Source: Corinectria fuckeliana
Lineage: Eukaryota > Ascomycota > Sordariomycetes > Hypocreales > Nectriaceae
Direction of reading: 5' to 3'
Length of the DNA: 64,000 nucleotides
NCBI GenBank assembly: GCA_019137255.1
Contig: WPDH01000027.1
Span: 186,001 to 250,000 of the forward strand
The notes under the pieces were generated by a model. It made no database searches. It was not told where the DNA came from and was given only the letters and a program-made list of their open reading frames with translations. Positions 55,801 through 64,000 of the stretch are shown piece after piece; position 1 is the stretch's first letter, and every line of letters starts with the position of its first letter. Made by a program: the position numbers and the translations under genes.

Positions 55801-58281
55801 AGACAGCTGTCTATGGTCGTCGTCGCCGCCTCGGTACTAAGCGGTGGATTACTTGGGCCGCCCTCTGCCGAGTGAGGAGTGCGACTGTCATGTGCGAAGT
55901 ATACACGGTACCTTTGAGAGAGGGAAGAGACATCACCAACTTGAATGCTACGCTGGAACGAGTCCAGCTACCCGGGATAGGATAGATCGGTGGCGACTGG
56001 CGGGAGAAGGTGTGGAGGTAAGAGAGATGTGAGATATGAAGTCGGTGATGGATGGTAGTTAAGGTTGGGAGGGTAGACTGGTCATGGAAAGACGGGTGAA
56101 CAGGGTTAATCCGGGGAGCTGCCGCCCGAGGCCGTAAGCTATCCGGACACCGTCTGTGATTTGTTGCGTGGCCGTCCAGTAGTTTCAAAGCTCCAACCCA
56201 AGCCGATTCGATATTGGGGTGCATTCAACCGGTAAACTGGGATCCTGGGCGAGCGGGAGATGCGGAGGCAGGGAGCAGGGAGTCATGGGTCCAAAGACGC
56301 CACGGCAAGAGAAAAGTCCGTTGCAAACAGGTAGGTGGTAGCTACCTAATTAGGGCAAGGTGTTGTAGTACGGCATCTATTTAAGTGACAAATGCGCGTC
56401 GTAACTACTACTCAGTATGTAGTGCTAGTATGGAAGGAGATGTTTTTGGTTCTGAGGTGGGACGGCTACATACCTCAATGCAAGGAAGGAAGGTGGGGGA
56501 GGGGGAGCACAAGGCCCGTTGCAGTACTACTAGTAGCACTTGAGTGCCTATTACTACTAGGTACTTAAGGTACCTAATCTTCTGTGATATTTTTCTTCCC
56601 GCTGGGCACCTCATCCACAGAACCTCACGGACGGTACTAGGGCCCGCAGGTAAGTACCTACCTTGGTAGGTCGGAGTGTACCTTTACAGCTTGAACGAAC
56701 GGTTTGTTCGAGGCAAGTACGAAGGACGGTGACTGTACTTGGTAAGAATACCGACGGGAAGCCATGAGGTAGACATCTGTTACATTACCGCATGCTCCTT
56801 TCTGATACAAATGTGCATGAGTGGGTTTGCTCATCATGCCTGATGCTCTGCAGGACCATTCAGCGTTTCACATCCAACCGATTATGCTGCTTGCGTACTG
56901 CTTCGTACGGGGAAAAGAAATCGGTGCTTCCAAGTCGTAAATTTCCCAAAGTCCTAGACCAACACCATCCCCTCCCCCCTGCACCGGTAGTGCACTTATT
57001 CTGTACGTTGGCCCCGCCATCACAATGCACAAACGGTCAGCCTCAGCCTCTCTGAGCTTGGCTTGGTACGGGACCAGATGCACAAGATTCCCGGTCCCAA
57101 ATGGGCATGGCCTGAGTCAATCAACCCTGGATGCGGATCGCCCTCCCTGCCTGGCCCTGGTGACGGAGTATAATTCTCGCAAGCATCCATCCCAAAGTGG
57201 TGTCCGTTTGTACGAACGCAGTATTTCGTACTCTATACTTACTCCGTACTCCGAGGTTTTCAAAACCAAGGCGTATCGCTAGCGCAAGGGAGGCGAGGAG
57301 GGCACAGCTGGCGAGGAGCGTCATGGGTATTTTACTGCCTGTAAGTTGATTCACCTAGTTGACCTTGAGTGAGCAACTAGGTACCTAGGCACCAACTAAG
57401 CCCTGGAGTACCTTTAGTTAGTCTAGCCGCCAGGCTGAGAGCTTGAGTGAGAATTGAGAGCTACGGTCGGCATGCCGCCCGGGTTATTGGCGTTGGTGTT
57501 GGTGATGGCAATTGTGAATGGTGGTGGTGTGGGTGTCATTTTGGACAGGGATGCATGCTCGGCCGGACGTATCTGATCTGTACGACGACTGGTTTTTATT
57601 GTAATTATAAGTCTACTCCCTCTCCTTCTTGACCGTCCACACCTCAATGTTTCCCGGTAACTACCTGCCTACATAAGTAGTCACTTCCTAGGTACCTACC
57701 CGACTGCCTTACCTGACCGGGCAGGCACACGGGAACAAGCTTTCCTTTTGGGATCGAAGTCGGATCAGGCAGCTTGCCGCCCTCTTCAGGTGGACAGACG
57801 AACCATGTCTGAGCTGAAGTGACCCAGTGCCCAGGTAGGAGCGATTAGCTCTTCGGATCCCGGATCACTCGGGTTCCTGGCCGCTGTAAGTCTAAGCAGG
57901 TCTTGGCTACCTAGGTAGGTAGGGTGACATGCAGAGTTTATCATTTCAAATAAGAATTGCACGAGGCACACTGGTGCAATTCAGCCTTCAGCCTCGTTGG
58001 ATCACCCTTGCCTGCCCAAGGAAGCACATGATGGAACCTGCCAGTATCCATACCGGGTACGAACTTACAGAGGAACGGGTACGTGGGTACTGACTTGGAG
58101 CTGTCTGGGATATGGAGTCCACTACTTATTGAAATTAGCACCTACTTACCTACCCAAGCAGGTACCGTTACTGTAGGTACTTCGCGTCTGCCATGCCGTG
58201 GCACGTACTTACCCAGTAGGTAGGTACATTGCGAGGTAGGTAAGAAGTACTACTAGTAGTGTTCGTGCAGTAATAATACCC
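52805..58281. other. Gene-free interval
   Basis: About 5.5 kb. The first few hundred bases are the T-rich 3' flank of the GPI gene. The rest has no convincing exon on either strand. It is the densest part of the window for TAGGTACCTA-type palindromes (54020-54050, 56555-56580, 56640-56680, 57365-57420, 57655-57710, 57905-57925, 58135-58250) and also holds TACTCCGTA at 55318-55328 and 57236-57253. Confidence 0.5.
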
Positions 58282-59457
58282 ATGCTTTTCCTCCACTTCC
58301 ACTTCCCACCTCCACCTCCACCTCCACCTCCCGCATACAACATCACTACCGGTACCATTGCCATCATTCAAAATTCTGGCCCTGTCCAGTTCAGTCCACT
58401 CCAGTCCACTCCAGCTCAACCCTGCCTTGCCTCTGCCTCTGCCTGCCGCTGCCCTGCATTTACATATCCTGCCCGTGCTACGCCGTACCCCTTCCCAATC
58501 CTACATAGTAGCTTACCTAGGTAGTAACTAAGTTGCGCCCTCTTCTCTTCTCTTCCCTCCCCTCCCGCAACGTCCGGGCCACGCACACCCACTCATCTTT
58601 CTGCTCTATGCTCCTCTCAACTCTGCAACCCCAAACTATCCCCGCCGGACAGCACCAACAGCCAGCCACATTTGCAGCTCCTGAACCCACTGACCCGGAC
58701 ACCCTTCGTCCCCTCCACCTCTGGTAGTTAGTTATCTCTGGAAGGGAATGCGCTTTCTGGTGAAACGGGTTCCGTCGCTATCGCCCGTCAGTTAGGTTAA
58801 CCTCACGCCCAAGGGGACGCCCCGTCCGCCCACTTCGCCCAGCTCGCCCGTTCGCTGGTTGCTAGCTGTCTCGCCGCCACTGGTCTTGGCAGGCGCCGCA
58901 TCCGGCTGTTCGTGGAGTTGACCGGTGACGGTCGCCCGCGGAGAGTCTTTGAGCGTTCACCTCGTCTTGTCTGATCCCTCGCCGTCTGTGTCTCTCCAAC
59001 AGCTTCCCTGTCTTCAACCGGGTCGTAATTTGCTGTCTTGTCCGGCCCTTTGCGCGACCCCCCCCCCCCTCTCTCTCCAGCTTACGCCTCACTACACTCC
59101 CCGGGTTGTCCAAGGTGCCTCTGTTGTTGGTTCGGTGCCCTGCGACAATCATCACCCGCCCAGTGGATCCGTCCGCATTCCTCCTCCCAACCAGGGAACT
59201 GGTTGAAGCAGGTTCTGGGGCTTCCCGCCGCGCTGTCTCCTTGATCCGGCCGATCTCACCCCCCCCATTGGATGCTACCTGGGTACCCATATAGGGCCAA
59301 CCTGCCCATGTAAGTTTGCTCAATCGACGCAAGCGATTTGAGCCGCCATTTACCATTTACCGTTTGCCTCCCTCGTCGAGCTGGACATTTGTTTCTTCCT
59401 TCATGCATATTTCTTGTTGACAATTCACAAGCCTCCCGCTCTGAAGGCTCACCGTCC
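58282..59457 (+). promoter_or_regulatory. Pyrimidine-rich promoter/leader of the velvet gene
   Basis: About 1.2 kb before the velvet ATG is CT-rich on the coding strand (CTTCTCTTCTCTTCCCTCCC near 58541; a CCACCT repeat at 58308-58331; an 11-nt poly-C near 59059). Several short upstream ATGs occur. A long leader is common for developmental regulators in fungi; the true start of transcription cannot be seen. Confidence 0.45.
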
Positions 59458-60915
59458 ATGTCCTGCACCGCTTTCGAGACTGCCACCAACAGCTTAACGT
59501 TAGGGAGTCCGCAATCCATGGCTCGTCAATACTCAGCTCCCTGGTCTCCTGGCCCTCGTCACTACCTTCGCGACCCGACCCAACATCCCTCTCACTTTAA
59601 CAATCAACCACAGCAGGACCTTCGATTGCCTCCCCCAACGAATCTGATATCTGGTGCGCCCGAGAGCCGTGGCCCTTCACAGCTACATTCTCCACAACCC
59701 CCGAGGATTGCTCCTAGGTACGAGGGCGCCCATATACCGGCCTCCACTGCACACGTCTCACATCCTCCACCTCCACCTCCGCTCGGGGTGCCGTCTCACT
59801 ACAATCCGGCCTTCGTAGCTGGCCAGCAGAGTCTCTATGGACCACATCTAGCGCAGGCCCAGGTTCCGCCCTCCCTCCCTTCCGACTCGAACCGAGTGCC
59901 GCACGTCTTCCAAGGTCATCGGAATTCACATTATGTTGGAGAGCAACTTCTTCCACAACACCAACCTACGCCGCTCGCTCTTGCGCCACGCCCTCCAGCA
60001 CCACTTCCTCCAGCTCCACGTCCTCCTGCTATCGATGTCCGCGGCCATCATCGCCAAGACTACCAAGTACAATCAGGGCCCTCGAGCGCGACCTCCTTGA
60101 TACATACGCCGGCATCTAGTAGTCCTCCAGTCTCTCCATCCGAGTCCAGACCACGCCACATGAGCATTCCCAACCTCCTGAGCAATGGAGGCGATAGAAC
60201 ATGCAGCACTACCAGCACTACCAGCACCGCCCTCAAGCGCGCCCGTGATCTTGATGCAGAGTACGACCTGGACATCCGCCAGCAGCCAGTAGCTGCAAGA
60301 TCATGTGGCTTCGGGGAGAGGGACAGGAGAGTCATTGACCCACCTCCCATCGTCCAGCTCCTCATCAAAAGCTCTGTCCTCAACAAAGAGGAAATTGCTT
60401 CGCGGTTACGATATCCCCACTATATCATGACCTGTTCGATTTACGACGAGACTGGCACTCGAGATGCAGCATTCATGCCTGAGGAGTACCGACAACAGCG
60501 ACGCCTCATGGGCTCGCTGGTTGGTGCCCCTTTCGTGGGGAAGGACGAGTTTGACAGAGAGGGGTGCTTCTTTTGCTTCCCCGATCTGTCTTGTCGAACT
60601 CCAGGAGCCTTTCGGCTGAAATTTAGCTTGGTCATGATCGACCCCCCTCGAGCAAGCAACGTGCTGCACTTTCCGGTCCTTATCGAGGCCAAGAGCGATG
60701 TCTTCACTGTCTACAGTGCCAAAGATTTTCCCGGAATGCAAGCTAGCACGAAGTTGACAAAGCGGCTCAAGGAACAAGGGTGCATCATCTCCATCAAGAA
60801 AGGCAACGACAGGTCGAAAATCTCTAGGGCCCATGACGACTCAAGCGATGGGGAGCACGACGAACCGGGAGGATCGTCTCAAGGCAAGAGACAGCGACGT
60901 TCGGGCCAAAAATAG
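59458..60915 (+). CDS. velC: Velvet-domain regulator, VelC-like
   Basis: A single exon, 485 residues from the first in-frame ATG at 59458 (MSCTAFETATNSL); ATG 59518 (MARQYSAPWSPG) is an alternative. The N-terminal 280 residues are disordered and rich in Pro, Gln, His and Ser (VSHPPPPPPLGVPS). The velvet domain is at the C-terminus, about 285-456: VIDPPPIVQLLIK, ASRLRYPHYIMTCSIYDE, LMGSLVGAPF, CFFCFPDLSCRTPGAFRLKF, and FTVYSAKDFPGMQASTKLTK. It ends with a basic nuclear-type signal (GKRQRRSGQK). A C-terminal velvet domain after a long Pro-rich arm fits VelC, whereas VosA has it at the N-terminus and VelB has it split. Velvet proteins are NF-kB-like DNA-binding dimers that steer sexual/asexual development and secondary metabolism. 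The gene stands alone between long non-coding stretches. Confidence 0.9.
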   Translation: MSCTAFETATNSLTLGSPQSMARQYSAPWSPGPRHYLRDPTQHPSHFNNQPQQDLRLPPPTNLISGAPESRGPSQLHSPQPPRIAPRYEGAHIPASTAHVSHPPPPPPLGVPSHYNPAFVAGQQSLYGPHLAQAQVPPSLPSDSNRVPHVFQGHRNSHYVGEQLLPQHQPTPLALAPRPPAPLPPAPRPPAIDVRGHHRQDYQVQSGPSSATSLIHTPASSSPPVSPSESRPRHMSIPNLLSNGGDRTCSTTSTTSTALKRARDLDAEYDLDIRQQPVAARSCGFGERDRRVIDPPPIVQLLIKSSVLNKEEIASRLRYPHYIMTCSIYDETGTRDAAFMPEEYRQQRRLMGSLVGAPFVGKDEFDREGCFFCFPDLSCRTPGAFRLKFSLVMIDPPRASNVLHFPVLIEAKSDVFTVYSAKDFPGMQASTKLTKRLKEQGCIISIKKGNDRSKISRAHDDSSDGEHDEPGGSSQGKRQRRSGQK

Positions 60916-63900
60916 TTACATGAGGCAAGTTGCTTACGTGAAGTTTGGATCAGTTTTGAGGTAATCATGTTTCGGAGGTACACGGCGAGGGCGGCTACAA
61001 GGAATTGCGGACTGTTTTTGGTTATGGGTTTGCAAATTTTTCTTCCATTTCCCCTTCATGTCGTCAACGGGAACACCTCTTCATGCTGTGATACCCACCG
61101 CCGCCTGGTCTGACTAATGATTCGTCGAAATCGTTCCTTTCAGTTGATTTTGTTTTGTTTTGTTTGCTCGCCCCCCTTTTCTCTCTCTCTCTCGGCGAAA
61201 GAGAATAGTATCGGGGCTAGGAGAAATAGTGCTATAGAAGGGAGAAAGAAGGTGTTGGGACGTTCCTGGGTTGGCCGCTTTGTCTTTTTTTCTTGGTCTG
61301 ACACGTAACAGAGACTATGGAACGCACGGATAGCGTTTATTGTGTTCTTATTTGCAACGGGTTCGCGAGGATGGCTCACGAGGTAACGAACAATCGAAAT
61401 CAATATTTGGCCTGGGGGACTTGATCCGAATACGCTGTACGTGTTTACTATTACACTACGAAGCAGATTCCGGGTGTGGAGTTGTATCAATCAAACCCCA
61501 AAACCTGTTTTAGACTGAACAAACTGACGAGTCTGCGAATCCGTGTTTGTAGAGAGTCATGCACGCCGGCTTTCCGAGACCTGGCGTGGCTTGGGTGTCT
61601 GATCTGGGGGACGGACGATGGATGGCTGAGATCTGCAGAGCTGTAATTGTGTAGGTGGGCTTGGTGGCCAGGTGTCAGACTCTCTTTTGCCAAGCCTGTC
61701 ACGAACAGCCGTCGGGAATTTGGGTGTCAGGCGTCCAAGGAGGTCGCCCGAGCTGACAGACGCAAACTGATGAGTGCTTCCGGGTTTGTTGGGGGGCGTG
61801 ATGGCTGCCCCTTGGAATGGGTCACCTACTAGAGGCTGCCAATCATCTTGGGGCCTCAAGTCAGTCCGTACCCGGCAGGTGGTAAAGTGAAATTGGAATT
61901 ACTCCGTGCTGTGCTGGGCAGCCATCGACACGGCAGTTGGAGGTGGCGTCCATTCCACAGCAGAGAGCGAGCGCCTGGTTCGAGGACATGATCAAATGCC
62001 GATGCCCCACCAGCAACAAGGTAATTCGGGACGAGAAACTCTGATAGAGCCCCACGAGAAAATATTCAGTGCATAAGCACAATGCATGCAATGGGGATGG
62101 GCATGGGGATGGGCATGGAGATGTGGGCGTGGGCATGGACGCAACGCTTGTATTCGTAAGGATATATATATACTTAACTTGAATGAGCGGCCCAGCCTTT
62201 CCCTCCGAGGTTTTCAGTTGCCGGAGATGTCACAAAAGACGGAAGAAGACCGTAGATATCTACTTAGACTATCTAATAATCTACACAACCTAAGTAGATT
62301 GGTTGCGCTGTGATGATCTGACAATGCCACAAGGGTTACATAAGAATCGCACTTGTTTCGGGCATCACTCCAGGGCACCCGATTGGCCAGGTAGACTAGC
62401 GCAGAGGAGGACGTAACCTAGCAACTGGGTTAACGAGATCGGGTTTTACTATTAGATGGCCTATGAGAGCCACGAGAGCGGTCATTCTTTTTATTTACTT
62501 TCTTGATCTGACGATGAACGGTCTTCGTCGCGTTCAAAGGGGTGTTCCGCTCGGGGGCCAAGGGGGACCGAAATGCCGAATGCGACATGGACATGGTTTC
62601 AAACGAGGAGAAGAGACAAGAGACAAGGGAAAGCCACTTTATTGACCACATGTGAGAGAGCGTGGCAGTTGACGCCCAGACTTGCTTGCTTGCGTGTGTG
62701 TGCGCGTGCGTGCGTGTGTGCGTGTCTCGCCTTTGCTCTGATCCCAGCACCCACTCGGCTAGATATGTATCTGCATGCAGCCTGCAGATGACTTGGCGTC
62801 TTGTCGATTGGCTGCGGGGTGTGTGTTGATAGCAACCGCAGAACTGTCTCTATCTATGTACTGTACTAAGTGCGAAATACTAACTCAGTTGTCGATACAT
62901 CCGACATGGAGCGATGATCCCCGCTCTCAAGAGATTTCGAGAACAGAGATGACGCAAGCTCTTTTCCCATGACTCCGCCTCGCGAGCATTCCGTCTCAGG
63001 GTAGACAGATAGGGAGCAAACCCCTTCTTGCTCGTTATTGGGCAGATTCATTCAACCACCCGGGTATGTCATGGATGGGTTACTCATACCCGGATTGCTC
63101 TGTTGCAAAAATGATCTGTCTGATGAGCTTTCTCTTAACTTGTTAACTTGTCCCACACCCGTTCGATGCTTGGCGAGAGCTTGTTGGTTGTTGGGGCCCC
63201 TCTCCCCCCACAACGGGACAAGCCTGCGTTTTGTGGCGTTTGCCGTTCTCCCACGTTCTCTCCCGCGTTGTGTTTTGACAAAAACTTGTTTTCTTTCGCC
63301 GGTCACGGGTCTAGGAGGTACTAGACCTTTTTGTTAGTAGTTCTGTTGATGGGCGTGTTGAAAGTGTCTCGCCCGCGGATAAGAAGCTCCGTCTGTAAAA
63401 CATTCGGGAATCGAGTGTTCATGGTGACTTGCTGATCTCTCAACTGCCTGCCGCAGGGGTAAGACAGCATTCTTAGCCATCTTTGACTCTGTCTTTGGCG
63501 TTGATGCGTGTGGCTGCGAGACTTGCATATGTACCTAGTCGAAATTGACCGCTCAAGCACGAGCCTACAATAGTCTGAGCCCCCCCCCAAGTCGTTCACT
63601 GGGATCCTGGCAGCAGCTCCCTATTGGCGTCTGCAGCTGGTAATTTACCATGTTTTGTGAACGGAAGACACAAGATGGCAAAACCGTGGGAATTATTGTT
63701 TGGCCTGGTGAGCTCGCTAGCTGGTAACGTCCGGGGAGGGTATCCAACATGAAACGAGTCGAACACGTTTCGATTGTATGAGGACTGCTCGTGATATCGT
63801 GATTGAAAGAGCTAACCTAGAGTTCGCGGTCGTCGCGGGTTCCATTAACACAATGCATACCACTAGTATGAATATTGGCAGGAGTCGAACTCAACGAGGC

Positions 63901-64000
63901 CTTGCTCTGCTAGTCCTACTACGTCCAGTATAATGAGTTGGTGTTTGCGGGAATGTCATGAACGGTAGTTTCACGAGTTTTGTTAACAGGTTTCCGTGTG
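60916..64000. other. Gene-free right end of window
   Basis: 3.1 kb after the velvet gene. No convincing coding frame. Simple repeats: a GGGATGGGCAT period-12 tract at about 62093-62130 and a TG/CG-rich tract at about 62692-62728. Two tRNA-like fragments on the minus strand (about 61400-61470 and 63860-63920) lack proper stems and are not called as tRNAs. Confidence 0.5.

Noticed and set aside
13977..61000. A secondary-metabolite gene cluster around the ABC transporter and velvet gene
   Set aside because: No polyketide synthase, peptide synthetase, terpene cyclase, P450 or cluster regulator is present in the window.
61400..61470. tRNA-like sequence on the minus strand with a good A-box (TAGTGTAATAG)
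   Set aside because: The candidate B-box (ATTCGGATC) is imperfect, and neither the anticodon, T nor acceptor stems pair, so it is at most a relic.
63860..63920. Minus-strand B-box-like AGTTCGACTCC preceded by AGCAGAGCAAGG, as in tRNA D-arm/T-arm parts
   Set aside because: The T stem does not pair and the spacing is too short for a full cloverleaf; possibly a truncated tRNA copy.

Overview
The window is a 64 kb piece of a filamentous ascomycete (Pezizomycotina) chromosome, most likely a Sordariomycete. The evidence is short GT-AG introns (about 45-310 nt) with CTAAC/CTGAC-like branch sites, pyrimidine-rich 5' leaders, a velvet-domain regulator, a RING-PH-vWA protein, and a C-to-T mutated (RIP-like) transposon. 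The species cannot be fixed from the sequence. Thirteen protein-coding genes are supported, about one per 5 kb. They sit in small compact groups separated by long stretches with no recognisable gene. No functional tRNA, rRNA, CRISPR array or prokaryotic-type operon was found.

Layout. 1-1706 (+): 3' part of the chaperonin subunit CCT-theta. 2722-6445 (-): a 1183-residue RING-H2 / PH-like / vWA protein with the architecture of the yeast Ste5/Far1 scaffolds. 6446-13976: its upstream region plus a gene-free interval rich in short palindromes. 13977-14877 (-): Utp16/Bud21-like U3 snoRNP protein. 15371-16474 (+): TPR/Sel1-like protein, probably mitochondrial. 16554-18495 (-): cryptochrome/(6-4) photolyase, ending only 79 bp from the previous gene's stop. 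18496-26669: 8 kb without a gene, ending in a long leader with a 241-codon upstream ORF. 26670-28073 (+): four-helix membrane protein. 29305-30939 (+): Rad23. 31400-33145 (-): TFIIIB subunit Bdp1. 33599-36224 (+): histone H2B ubiquitin ligase Bre1. 36703-37596 (-): SARAF-like ER calcium-entry regulator. 38217-40910: DNA transposon with 41-bp perfect terminal inverted repeats, an 8-bp target duplication and an RIP-degraded interior. 44078-48204 (+): full-length P-glycoprotein-type ABC transporter. 51612-52804 (+): secreted, probably GPI-anchored protein. 59458-60915 (+): velvet regulator resembling VelC. The last 3 kb holds no gene.

The genes are housekeeping or regulatory and do not form a metabolic cluster. 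Several handle information or DNA: photolyase and Rad23 (repair), Bre1 (chromatin), Bdp1 (Pol III), Utp16 (ribosome assembly). The ABC pump, the GPI protein and the velvet factor lie alone, each behind a long non-coding upstream region, as regulated or developmental fungal genes often do. The most unusual items are the RING-PH-vWA scaffold-like gene, the transposon with intact ends and a ruined interior, the pervasive TAGGTACCTA-, TACTTCGTA- and TACTCCGTA-type palindromes confined to intergenic DNA, and the long upstream ORF at 25876-26601.
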